Assembly (NCBI GenBank): GCA_016124585.1
Contig: WGNL01000029.1
Span: 62,001 to 126,000, forward strand
DNA: 64,000 nt
Reading direction: 5' to 3'
Origin: Bacteroidota bacterium
GTDB taxonomy: Bacteria > Bacteroidota > Bacteroidia > Chitinophagales > Saprospiraceae
The position numbers were made by a program, and so were the translations under genes. Below are positions 16,687 through 25,573 of the stretch, in pieces (positions within the stretch are counted from its first letter, which is position 1; the number at the start of each line of letters is the position of its first letter). The notes under the pieces were generated by a model that saw only the letters and a list, made by a program, of their open reading frames with translations, was not told the DNA's origin and did not search any database.

Positions 16687-19047
16687 TTAATTTTTGAATT
16701 TATCGGGAAAATACTTTTTTATCAAATCATCCCATCGCTGGCTTTGTTCCCGCAAGGGCTGTATCATTGGATCTTTTTGTAACTTGTTATAATCATAATA
16801 ACCAGCTTCCAAGGCTTTTTCCAAATAGGAAAATGCTTTGTCTGTTTGCCCTGTTACAATATTTATAGTAGCGAGACGGTAATAAGCAGGCGAAACTTCA
16901 AAGGAAGCGTCTATTTGTTTCCATAGGTAATTTTCTGCTTCTTTATAGTCTTTAAGGCCATAATAATAATCAACTATTTTATGGTAGTAATAAGGGTTCG
17001 TAGCATCTAAAGCATAGGCTTTGTCAAAATATTTTTTGGCTGGCTCGAATTCATTTGTTTTTGAATAATACCATCCTAAATCTACATAGAAATTGATTAA
17101 GGTGGAATCTAGGTGAACGGCGTTTAGTAAAGTATTGATGGCCAGTTGAATACTGTCTATTCCGTAATAAGATACGGCAAGGTTGCCCCATAGTAAAGCA
17201 ATGGTGCTGTCAAGTGCAATTGCTTTCTCCAAGTACATTGCGCCTTCTTTGGGACGCCCAATATTATTATAAAGGAACCCCAGGGTATTATATATCTTAT
17301 AATTGTTCGAGTCTCGTTGTAGAGCTTCATTCGCATAGGCCTCTGCTAATTTCAAATCTTCACTTTTGCTTTCAAGTATATGCCGCCATGTGTATGCCAA
17401 AGCATAACTGTGCATTAAATCGGCACTGGAGTCGATTTCCATGCCTTCGCCCAATAAGTCAAAAGCAGCTGGATAGTCATTGAATCGTATGAAAAGGTTA
17501 TAAGCTGTGGAAATATACGGCAATTGCCAATTGGGAACTTCCGTGACCGCTTTTCTGGTATAATATTCCATTGAATCCCTTTGCCTTAAATTTTCTCCAT
17601 AGGTAGAAGACATCAAATAATAGATATGAGGATTTGCGCTTTGGAATGCCAGCGACTGCTGGCATTTTTCTATTATTTGTCCACCTTTCTCCATGTTGTT
17701 GTTTCTGCCAAGTTGTAATTTTAGAACCAATGCTTCAAAGAAAAGCTGCCTCGCTTTCAATGCTTTGTACATATAGTGATTTTGTCCCAATATTCCTGCT
17801 GCTCTTGATAGGTGTTTAGGATATGTGCTGTATTTAGCTATAGCATTTTTTTTCGAGAGCCTTTGTTCCTCGGAATTCACCTTCAGCAATTCAATTAATG
17901 CTTGCTGTGCATCGTCCTGTAGAGCCACTGCGTAATTCCGTCGCATACTTGAATATAAGCTTTCCATTTGAGGCGATTTCATTAACATATTGTAGCAATA
18001 ATCTGCGCAATCTTCTATGCCACTTCCATTGGTTTCATTTGGAAAGAAACGTTTTTCGCTCAATAATTTTTTAAATTTTAAATAAACTTCCAAGATATTG
18101 GAATCCACATTCGCCAGCACATCCGCTTCCATGCCACGGGTGTCCGTTTGAGCGAAAATATTCAGTTGGCCTTTTTTGTTTTCAACCAAATGGGACAATA
18201 TATCTGGCTCCACATTGAACAGTTTTTCATTTTTGTTGCCCAATACAATGGGGATTTGGCTGTGCGGCGCTACTTCCACGGATACTTTATCCTCTAAGTA
18301 ATTCTTAATTTCCAACACATTCACAGCCATATCTTCATTTTCATCCGCCATGCCATACATACCATCCAATAAATGGTAACTGAACGCCCCTCGGCCACCG
18401 CCCCATTGTTCGCCTTCAATGCTGTATTCATTGGGCTGGCAGGAAAGTATCTTGATTTCATTGGCATATTGTTTGGCCAGATTGCTGCTTGTGATATGCA
18501 CGCCGTCCACCGTGCTGCCAGATAACTTGCCAGACCGACAGGCATCTGCCACCATGATGACATTGGCTTTATTCTGAACAGAAAGTGTTGAAATAACTTC
18601 TTGAAGCATGGGCAGTGGAAAAGCTCCACCAGCCATGTACACCCGTGACGGAGCATCCCAACACAACAAAAAACCCGGCTGGGTAAGGCTTTTTTTCTCA
18701 ACATCGCCATGCCCAGAGAAGTAGATGATGACCCTATCACCCTCCTTCGCCACTTCCCACAACCAGTCCAAAGCACCCGCAAACTGCGCTTGGGTGGCCT
18801 GTTCATTCACCAATAGTTTCAAATGGGTGTTGTCCAGAGAGCCACCTGCGGGCGAACGCAGGAAATCGGCAAAAGCAAGCGCATCTTTGTCCGCAAATCG
18901 CAAGTCGGGGATGCCGGGGTCTTGGTAGTCGGAGATGCCGACAACAACGGCATAGGTTTGGCCGCCAGAATCGATATTTTGAGCGATGGACTTTTCAGGT
19001 CGGCAAAATGAAGTTATAAGGCCAATGGTTACAAAAAGGTATCTCAT
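16687..19047 (-). CDS. Exported caspase-TPR protein
   Basis: 786 residues: signal peptide (about 1-22, SIAQ), caspase domain (30-270) with His113 in YFSGHGDVE and Cys170 in ADACRSGK, specificity segment SCQPNEYSIEGEQWGGGRG, and an EF-hand-like loop DENEDMAVNVLE (235-246). TPR-type helices fill about 430-760. Like its neighbour at 14191 it has DACR in place of DACH, so these two are the closest pair in the cluster. The TPR part is notably AT-rich and divergent, whereas the protease part is conserved, suggesting that the partner-binding arm evolves faster. Starts 25 bp after the stop of the inactive paralogue gene. Confidence 0.9.
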   Translation of the reverse strand: MRYLFVTIGLITSFCRPEKSIAQNIDSGGQTYAVVVGISDYQDPGIPDLRFADKDALAFADFLRSPAGGSLDNTHLKLLVNEQATQAQFAGALDWLWEVAKEGDRVIIYFSGHGDVEKKSLTQPGFLLCWDAPSRVYMAGGAFPLPMLQEVISTLSVQNKANVIMVADACRSGKLSGSTVDGVHITSSNLAKQYANEIKILSCQPNEYSIEGEQWGGGRGAFSYHLLDGMYGMADENEDMAVNVLEIKNYLEDKVSVEVAPHSQIPIVLGNKNEKLFNVEPDILSHLVENKKGQLNIFAQTDTRGMEADVLANVDSNILEVYLKFKKLLSEKRFFPNETNGSGIEDCADYCYNMLMKSPQMESLYSSMRRNYAVALQDDAQQALIELLKVNSEEQRLSKKNAIAKYSTYPKHLSRAAGILGQNHYMYKALKARQLFFEALVLKLQLGRNNNMEKGGQIIEKCQQSLAFQSANPHIYYLMSSTYGENLRQRDSMEYYTRKAVTEVPNWQLPYISTAYNLFIRFNDYPAAFDLLGEGMEIDSSADLMHSYALAYTWRHILESKSEDLKLAEAYANEALQRDSNNYKIYNTLGFLYNNIGRPKEGAMYLEKAIALDSTIALLWGNLAVSYYGIDSIQLAINTLLNAVHLDSTLINFYVDLGWYYSKTNEFEPAKKYFDKAYALDATNPYYYHKIVDYYYGLKDYKEAENYLWKQIDASFEVSPAYYRLATINIVTGQTDKAFSYLEKALEAGYYDYNKLQKDPMIQPLREQSQRWDDLIKKYFPDKFKN

Positions 19048-19071
19048 TATTTGTCGTGTATTGATTTTGAT

Positions 19072-21003
19072 TTATTTTCCCTCCGTCAAATCTGGGAAAT
19101 ATTTTTTCCTAAGCATTTCAAACTCCTTGGTATTTCTCAGGGTATTCAAATCTTTGTCGTTTTCCAAAAAAACAAGGTCAGTAAAGCCATTTTTGAAAGC
19201 TAGTTCTAACCATTCCAATCCTGCTTGCGGGGTGCCTTGCATGGTTTTTACACAAGCCAGGTTGTAATAAATGGATGGGTTGGTTGGTTCTAGTGAAGCG
19301 GCCCGCCGAAGCCATACATCAGCGTTTTCATAATCGGTTTTGTGGTGGTAAATCCGGCCAATATTGGCCACAGCAACAGGATTCCAAGGTGTCAAATTGA
19401 CAGCAGTGTGAGCATAAAAAAGGGCGCTATCCAGTTCACCTTTCTCGAAATGGAACAACGAAATGTTCAAAAATGGAACGCCCCATTGCGGCGCTAATTT
19501 AATGGCATGGAGGAAGAGCACTTTTGAGGTATCTGAATGTTGAAGAAAATGGAGTATGCCCAATTCATTCAATACGAAAGCCGCTTCCGGCTCGTATTTT
19601 AGGGCAAACAACTGTTTTTCCATTGCCTCCAAAAGCAGAAGTGAATCCCCGTTTTTTTCAAAATCCAAGCGGGCGGTCAGCCCCTCAAAATAGAATTTCT
19701 TGCATTGGATGATGCTGTTCATGAAATGTTTTTCCCCAATCAATTCCACCACCCGGTTCATGTACTTTGGGTAGGCTTTGTAATTACCTCCGTGCTTCCA
19801 GCGGCGTTGCAACTCACGGGTATCGGTGCGCAGGTAATCGTTCAGCGCCTGCTGGGTTTCATCTTGCAGGGAGGCGGCCAACTGTCGGCGCAAATGGCTG
19901 TGCAGCGCTTGGATGGAGGAAACGGTAAGTAGGCTGTCGTACAAATCGGAAGTGCAACGGCCCGCTGGCGTCATGAGTTTGCCTAGTTTTTTGGTGAGCA
20001 TGAAATCAAGGTACCACTGCCGTGTTTTCTCATCAGCGCTGGCCAGCATGGAGTCTTCCAGTTGGGTCAAATCTTGCCCCAAAAGCGATGGCAATTTGCT
20101 CTGTGTTTTCCCTGTATTTCGAAGCCCACGGGTTTCTTCCACCTCTGACATTTTTATTTTTTCTTCGGAAAAAGCTAGGAACGCAACGTAGCCACCCGGT
20201 AGTTTTTTGCACTTGGTGCTCAGATATTTAGCCATCTCCTTCGGTAAAATTTTTAAGTCATCGTTGAAGTCCGCTTCGCCAAGCATCCCATCCAAAAGCA
20301 TCGGGGAAATGCCGACCATTTTTTGCTTCGAATCTTGATTTTTATCCAAAGCCTCTTCAAAAAAAGCAAAAGGAAAAGACTGCTGAATGGCCGCCAACCA
20401 CTCCCGCCAGACTTCATCTTCCTTGACCGTGGTTTTGCCCATGTACAGGTCGAGAATTAGTTGAAAATGCAGGCTTTTTTTTCGGGCGATGTCCTGCGCT
20501 AGGTAGCAGAATTTTGCCAACGGCAAGCTGCCCGCCCTTCCCAGCAGCAGCGGCGAATCGGCCAGAAAAAGGTGCGGCACCAGCCCCTCGTCTGTGTTCA
20601 CCAGTCGGGCATTCCCCGTAAAATAAATCGTGATTTGGTCGCCCAATTGACTCTCCTCGTCCAGCCACTCGATGGCAGCAATGAAGCCCGCCAAGGTCGC
20701 TTTTTCGTTCGTCAGCAATTGGATTTGGTCAAATGCCAACAACCCGCCCTCCCTCGACCTCAAAAATGCCGCATACAATTCAGCATTTTGGCGGCTTTCC
20801 GGCAGCTTGGTCAACAGGCTGTCCTGGTATTCCGAAATACCGACGACGACCGCCCGGTGAGACTTTGGGACAACCGTTTCCGAGCTTGAGGTAACTTGAT
20901 TTTGTGTTAGAACTAGACTCAAGGAATTACTGCCCAAATCCAACTTCGAAATACTGGTGGAAATAAATAACAGGGAAAGACTGGCTAGCAGCAATGTTTT
21001 CAT
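19072..21003 (-). CDS. Catalytically dead caspase-TPR paralogue (pseudoprotease)
   Basis: 643 residues with a signal peptide (about 1-19) and the same layout as the active paralogues: AVVVGISEYQ start, GDQITIYFTG strand, TPR arm at about 430-620, KYFPDL tail. Both catalytic residues are gone: the SGHG motif reads TGNA (Asn131 where His is expected) and DACHAG reads DLYMG (Tyr187 where Cys is expected). GEQWGGGRG is also missing. The reading frame is intact and long, so this is not a decaying gene. By analogy to other pseudoproteases (cFLIP among caspases) it may act as a regulator, scaffold or decoy for the active members. That role is inference. Confidence 0.88.
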   Translation of the reverse strand: MKTLLLASLSLLFISTSISKLDLGSNSLSLVLTQNQVTSSSETVVPKSHRAVVVGISEYQDSLLTKLPESRQNAELYAAFLRSREGGLLAFDQIQLLTNEKATLAGFIAAIEWLDEESQLGDQITIYFTGNARLVNTDEGLVPHLFLADSPLLLGRAGSLPLAKFCYLAQDIARKKSLHFQLILDLYMGKTTVKEDEVWREWLAAIQQSFPFAFFEEALDKNQDSKQKMVGISPMLLDGMLGEADFNDDLKILPKEMAKYLSTKCKKLPGGYVAFLAFSEEKIKMSEVEETRGLRNTGKTQSKLPSLLGQDLTQLEDSMLASADEKTRQWYLDFMLTKKLGKLMTPAGRCTSDLYDSLLTVSSIQALHSHLRRQLAASLQDETQQALNDYLRTDTRELQRRWKHGGNYKAYPKYMNRVVELIGEKHFMNSIIQCKKFYFEGLTARLDFEKNGDSLLLLEAMEKQLFALKYEPEAAFVLNELGILHFLQHSDTSKVLFLHAIKLAPQWGVPFLNISLFHFEKGELDSALFYAHTAVNLTPWNPVAVANIGRIYHHKTDYENADVWLRRAASLEPTNPSIYYNLACVKTMQGTPQAGLEWLELAFKNGFTDLVFLENDKDLNTLRNTKEFEMLRKKYFPDLTEGK

Positions 21004-21072
21004 ATTGGTCTGTTTTGTGTGTCTATTTTTAGAGTAAATATCTTCAGAAACCTAAGCCACGGGCGGGCTAGA

Positions 21073-22638
21073 TTAAATTCCCAAATTGAAGGAGGCGCCC
21101 AAAAACAGCCCCAATCCGTATTTCCCTTTGGTCGGAATATCGCCCAAATCCGTGTCAAAAGGGTCGCCATTTTTGTAGCCTTTGCTGAGGCGTTGCACTT
21201 TTCCACCTTTCAGCCCCAGGGTCAGTACGAGCCGCTGGTTGGTTCCAAACATGACGCTTGGGCCAAGAAAAAACTCTACTCCCTGACCATCGTCACCGCT
21301 GAGCAGCGGTATCCCTGCCCCGAAAGTGCCTCCCACCGTCGCCTTCAATCCCCGGTAGCCGTGGAAGTGCAGAAAGCTGGTTAGTGTCGGAGTGAATACT
21401 CCGTCGTCTTCACTGACGATGACACCATTCCGAACGGAGTAACTCTGTGCTGGCTCGAAAAACTGCCCAAAACTCACCCCTGCGCTGGCCTTTACTTTCA
21501 GTCCACCACGCACCTCCAGTTTCAAGTTTCGCTCCTTCAAAACCGTTGCGGTATCGGTGCTTCCTTCTGGGTTTTTGCGCAGCAATTTGATGTCGAGGTT
21601 CACTTGGTCGGCGCTCGGTTTGATATTGGCGTGGTAGGTAAAATCATTCGAAATGACGGAGGCAAGTTTCAATTGCAGGGCTACCATTTCTTGCGTGTTG
21701 GGCAAATTTTGCGTGGGTGCGCCCCTAGCGGTGAGGGACTTTAACTGCTCGTTGATGCTCCTAGTTTTTACCCTGAAATCCGTCAAATTATGAGTGTAGT
21801 TTTGAAAAACTTCTTCCTTAAATTGATTGGAAGTGATGTCGGCGCTGAACCTGTCCAAGGCTGTCATTTTGGCGTTCAACTCGCCCTGTTTTGACTTAAT
21901 TTGATCCACATAAAATTGATGCTGCGAAGGCAGGTTTTGCCAAGCCAAGAGGTCATTCAGGCTCACGTCCGTGTTGGCGTTTTTTTGAAAAATAGTCTCG
22001 TAATATTCTTGACAGAGCTGCTTCACCAAGGAAGGTCTAAGGGTGCTTTCGGTGCGGAGTTGGTCAATATTTGCTAGTGCAATCCGGCTCACCTGCATGG
22101 CCTGTTCGTTGGCCATCAATTGGTTTTGAACGGTAGAGATTTCACCCATCAGCACTTGGATTTCCTGCATGGTCTGGTTGGCTTGGTCAATTTGCTCAGC
22201 CCCACGTCCTTTTTTCCTCTGGAACAAAGATTTCAACGTCACGATGCTATCGTTGAGTGTCAGCACGGGTAGGTCGAGGTTTAGCATTGGAAAAAACTGG
22301 CCACTTTCGCCTTCCATCCCAGTGTTAGCGAAGAGGTTTGGCATTCCGGGCATCAGGCTACCCATCCCCGCCATGCCCGTCATTCCGCTGCCTGAGTCGT
22401 CGGTGATTTCCTCTACCGTCAGTTCGATTTCGCTCACGAAAGGATTGTATTCGGTCAAATGCACCCGCACCTCGTCGCCCTTCCGTATCCGCAGCGAATT
22501 CACTGGTTTGCCATTTTTCAAGTAGCTGATGCTGTCGTTGTAGAGGTTGTAAAAAACTTGCATGTTCTGCCCACTAGCGGTCAGGCTGGCCGTAATCAAG
22601 CTAAGCAAAATGGCAAGGTGACGAAGGTGCTTTTTCAT
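21073..22638 (-). CDS. Exported protein with coiled-coil middle, possible beta-barrel end, unknown function
   Basis: 521 residues. Signal peptide (1-23, TASGQ); a small beta domain (28-85, RKGDEVRVHLTEYNPF); a Met/Gly-rich stretch (about 88-108, SGMTGMAGMG); a long helical, coiled-coil-like middle (about 140-300) rich in Gln and Leu; and a C-terminal part of alternating beta strands (about 345-521, ATVGGTFGAGIPLLSG, RLVLTLGLKGG) ending in GASFNLGI, like small outer-membrane barrels. It sits within the caspase operon, 41 bp after the metacaspase gene and 69 bp before the pseudoprotease gene. It could anchor or display the operon's proteases, which is a guess from position. Confidence 0.65.
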   Translation of the reverse strand: MKKHLRHLAILLSLITASLTASGQNMQVFYNLYNDSISYLKNGKPVNSLRIRKGDEVRVHLTEYNPFVSEIELTVEEITDDSGSGMTGMAGMGSLMPGMPNLFANTGMEGESGQFFPMLNLDLPVLTLNDSIVTLKSLFQRKKGRGAEQIDQANQTMQEIQVLMGEISTVQNQLMANEQAMQVSRIALANIDQLRTESTLRPSLVKQLCQEYYETIFQKNANTDVSLNDLLAWQNLPSQHQFYVDQIKSKQGELNAKMTALDRFSADITSNQFKEEVFQNYTHNLTDFRVKTRSINEQLKSLTARGAPTQNLPNTQEMVALQLKLASVISNDFTYHANIKPSADQVNLDIKLLRKNPEGSTDTATVLKERNLKLEVRGGLKVKASAGVSFGQFFEPAQSYSVRNGVIVSEDDGVFTPTLTSFLHFHGYRGLKATVGGTFGAGIPLLSGDDGQGVEFFLGPSVMFGTNQRLVLTLGLKGGKVQRLSKGYKNGDPFDTDLGDIPTKGKYGLGLFLGASFNLGI

Positions 22639-22679
22639 AAAAAAATTGGGTATTGTGATTTTAGTCTAGTTGAGCATTT

Positions 22680-24752
22680 TTACTCAATCACGAAAGTCAT
22701 GGAGGTGACATTTACCTCTGAGGCACTCATGGACAGCGACTTACCGCCACGGGCGCCGGTTTCATCGTTGAAAAATGTTTCGGCAAACACTTTTTCAAAG
22801 GGGTTTGAGGAAGCCGATTTTGCCTGCCCTCGGCTGCTAGCCACGTTCCGCAAATCAATCGGTTGGTCGGTGGCGATGAGCTTGAAAACTTCCATCCCCA
22901 GCGGTGCGTAGATGATGAAATTCTTTTTCGGCTCCTCAATGCTGCCCGGCTGCACCACGAACTGGGCGGGCGATTCGTTCCGGTCGTTTTGGCTGGGAAT
23001 GAGGACGTTCACAACGTTGTCCGGCTGAATGTCGAGCAGGGTGAAATAGGCTGGGCGATAACCGTCGTTCCGCACTTTTATCCGAAATCCATCACAAAAA
23101 ACCTTAGCCGTGGCTTTTTCATCCAACGCCTTGAAATGAATCGTTCCGTTTTTGTCCAAGCGGTCGGAAAGTTGGATGTCTTCGAGGTAAGTGCCCTTCC
23201 TCGTTCGGGGGTCGAATTCGATTTTTATCGGAACCAATTCAAAACTCACGGGCAACAGGTAGCTCTCCATTTCCATGTTTTTGAGGAAACGGGCCTGTCC
23301 GTAGTTTTTCAGTTGCCGCATGATGTTCTCCGCCAAAATCTCAGGTCGTAGGTTCTCCCGGAAAGTTTCGATAACCATGCCGCTGTTCGTCAACAACTGA
23401 ACGGCTGCGCCACGGCTGGCGTCGTTGCTGAGTGTCAGGTTGAGTTCGGCGTCTGGCGCTTCCTTCACAGCGGGTGTTTTTTCCAGTTTGCTCCGCAAAA
23501 TGGGCAGTACGGGATGGTCGGCTGGCAGCGAATTGGTGAAGCTGACGCTGAGGTCGCCAAAGCTTTGTTCCAAAACAAAAACCCAAGCGGACATGGCCAC
23601 GTCCTGCTCCAAATCGGTGCTCAATTCCACGGTGCTGGTGGTCGGTTCGGCGCTAATCACCGTGCCTTTCGCCAGTGGCGTCGCCCCAGCAATGGTGCGG
23701 GTTTCGGGTGGGTAAAAACCGAGCACCGCTCCGTTTTGGAGGCCATGCAACCAGCCTGCTTCCACGACCACCGAACCGGGGTCGTTCCAGCTTGTCACCC
23801 GATAAAATTCAGGCGAACCGACGATATTCCCAGCCATGATTTCTTGGTCGAGTGCCCCTTCCACTTGCGGATTTTGGCTGGGGGCAATGGCCGACATTTC
23901 CAGTTTGATTTGCTCAAAAAGCCCCCGGTAGGTGGTCTTGGGCGTTGCAGCAGCAAATTTTTTACTGAAAGCGTAGCTCAGCGAGCCGACGCCGTTTTTG
24001 TCCTCATCCTTCGTCTCGAAATTGAGTTGGTGCGCTGCTGCTCCGGAAAAGGAAACCATCGGGGCGAGCAGGTTGGCATCCCGTTCTGTGCTCCCGTCCA
24101 TGCCGGAGACATCGCTGCCAGTCTTGGAATTATTGGCTTGGTAAGCCTCTGATGCCATTTTGGTTTGGGTACCCCGTGCCTTGCCGATGCCCCTTGTCCC
24201 CGTACCGGAATGGCAGGCATCCAGCACGACCAACATATTTCCCTTTGGCCCAAGTTTGCGGCGCACCTCGTCCAGTAGTTGGCCAAGCTCATCGTCCCGC
24301 AGCAGGTTTTCCCCTTCGTAAACACCTTCCTGAAATTTCAGCGGGGAATTGATGGGGACGATGGCCTCGTCGTAACCGTCCAGTTCATCGCCGTTGTCAT
24401 CGGCGACTTGCTGGCCGTGGCCGGAAAAGTGGAAATAGGCTACCCCGCCCGGCTTTGCCGTTTCCACCAAATATTTTTGAATGGCTTGTTCGATGCCCGC
24501 TTTCGTAGCCGCCTCGTCGGTAATGACGTGGATTTCATTTTCAGAAAACCCCTGTTTCAGTAATGCTTTTTTAATGATGGCTACATCGTTGAGGGAACTG
24601 ATGGCGGGCCAGCCGGTCTCAGGTGGGTAATTGCCAATGGCGACCAGTAGGGCCGATTTTGGCGGGTCGGCAGCCAATGCTTTCCAACCAATTGCGAAGC
24701 AAAAAATAAAGGACAATACCCAGCGAACTGGGTAGGTAATTTGTAGCATCAT
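22680..24752 (-). CDS. Exported metacaspase-like protease with DUF4384-like C-terminal domain
   Basis: 690 residues. Signal peptide (about 1-28, KALAA). The caspase domain (33-300) has His112 in HFSGHGQQVADDNGDE and Cys180 in LDACHSGTG; the DDNGDELDGYDE acidic run after the His is the type I metacaspase signature, and metacaspases cleave after Arg/Lys and usually need calcium. The C-terminal region (about 560-670) with RNDGYRPAYFTLLDIQPDN and VLIPSQ resembles DUF4384, a domain often joined to caspases. It is the first gene of a six-gene left-facing operon reaching 11708 and lies about 150 bp from a divergent ECF sigma gene. Clearly a different branch from the TPR-linked caspases. Confidence 0.88.
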   Translation of the reverse strand: MMLQITYPVRWVLSFIFCFAIGWKALAADPPKSALLVAIGNYPPETGWPAISSLNDVAIIKKALLKQGFSENEIHVITDEAATKAGIEQAIQKYLVETAKPGGVAYFHFSGHGQQVADDNGDELDGYDEAIVPINSPLKFQEGVYEGENLLRDDELGQLLDEVRRKLGPKGNMLVVLDACHSGTGTRGIGKARGTQTKMASEAYQANNSKTGSDVSGMDGSTERDANLLAPMVSFSGAAAHQLNFETKDEDKNGVGSLSYAFSKKFAAATPKTTYRGLFEQIKLEMSAIAPSQNPQVEGALDQEIMAGNIVGSPEFYRVTSWNDPGSVVVEAGWLHGLQNGAVLGFYPPETRTIAGATPLAKGTVISAEPTTSTVELSTDLEQDVAMSAWVFVLEQSFGDLSVSFTNSLPADHPVLPILRSKLEKTPAVKEAPDAELNLTLSNDASRGAAVQLLTNSGMVIETFRENLRPEILAENIMRQLKNYGQARFLKNMEMESYLLPVSFELVPIKIEFDPRTRKGTYLEDIQLSDRLDKNGTIHFKALDEKATAKVFCDGFRIKVRNDGYRPAYFTLLDIQPDNVVNVLIPSQNDRNESPAQFVVQPGSIEEPKKNFIIYAPLGMEVFKLIATDQPIDLRNVASSRGQAKSASSNPFEKVFAETFFNDETGARGGKSLSMSASEVNVTSMTFVIE

Positions 24753-24905
24753 AATTGTTTTGCTTTTGGTTCACTAGGTACTTGAGGTTGGAAATTTATA
24801 CAGTTTTTGACATTTGGTTATCTATCCGGCCATTTTTTTGAAAAAAACAATCGTTGTGCAGCGTTCGCTACGGATATTGCATTAGCATTTCAAACCGCTC
24901 AAACT

Positions 24906-25472
24906 TTGGAACGAAGACAAAACCTTTTGATAACATCTGACGAAGATATCATCCGTGGCTGCCGAAAAGGCGAACGAAAAGCGCAACAAGCACTGTATGA
25001 AAAATACAAGCCCATGCTTTTCAGCATTTGCCTGCGCTACGCTTCTGGTTTCCATGAAGCGGAGGATTGGTTGCAGGATGGTCTCGTTCGAATTTTCACC
25101 AACCTCTACCAGTACCAGCCCACGGGCGCTTTCGGTGCTTGGTTGCGGCGGGTGATGGTGAACTCCTCGCTGGAGCAGTTGCGCAAGCGCAAAAGGGCGT
25201 TCAGCACGGTGGAAATCGGCGAGGTGGCCGACAATTTTGAAGCAGACGACAACCTTTTTTCAAAGTTTCGGGAAGAGGCGCTGGTGCGGATGCTGCAACA
25301 ATTGCCGGAAGGTTATCGGGCGGTTTTCAACCTCTACGTGATGGAGGAATATTCGCATTTTGAAATTGGCGAGATGCTTGGCATCGCTGAGAGTGCGTCC
25401 CGCTCGCAGCTTTCGAGGGCCAAGGCAATGCTCCGCCGGATGCTTGAAAAAAGCGTGGGGGCGGAGATTTGA
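24906..25472 (+). CDS. ECF-type RNA polymerase sigma factor
   Basis: Directs RNA polymerase to a dedicated promoter set. There is no ATG before the conserved part; TTG codons at 24807, 24906 and 24927 are possible, and I prefer 24906 or 24927 because family members start a few residues before 'DEDIIRGC'. Sigma region 2 is seen as ALYEKYKPMLFSICLRY and DWLQDGLVRIFTNL; region 4 as LPEGYRAVFNLYVMEEYSHFEIGEMLG and SRSQLSRAKAMLRRML (helix-turn-helix). Divergent from the caspase operon, and followed after about 100 bp by an anti-sigma-like/beta-barrel fusion gene. This arrangement suggests the pair control each other and perhaps the caspase operon. Confidence 0.88.
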   Translation: MERRQNLLITSDEDIIRGCRKGERKAQQALYEKYKPMLFSICLRYASGFHEAEDWLQDGLVRIFTNLYQYQPTGAFGAWLRRVMVNSSLEQLRKRKRAFSTVEIGEVADNFEADDNLFSKFREEALVRMLQQLPEGYRAVFNLYVMEEYSHFEIGEMLGIAESASRSQLSRAKAMLRRMLEKSVGAEI

Positions 25473-25476
25473 ACCT

Positions 25477-25562
25477 GTCATTTGTCATTGAGGTCATTGG
25501 TCATTTTTCAGCTTGACCAGTTCCTTCAATGTCTAATGACTACAATGACAAATGACTTTTTT
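25477..25562 (+). terminator. Palindromic spacer, probable terminator or attenuator
   Basis: Perfect 14-bp inverted repeat GTCATTTGTCATTG (25477-25490) / CAATGACAAATGAC (25543-25556), with further imperfect pairing inside and T6 directly after. It lies between the sigma gene and the next gene of the same direction, so it could reduce rather than end read-through. Its GTCATT words are themselves repeated. Confidence 0.6.
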
Positions 25563-25573
25563 AGCGCTAAGAA

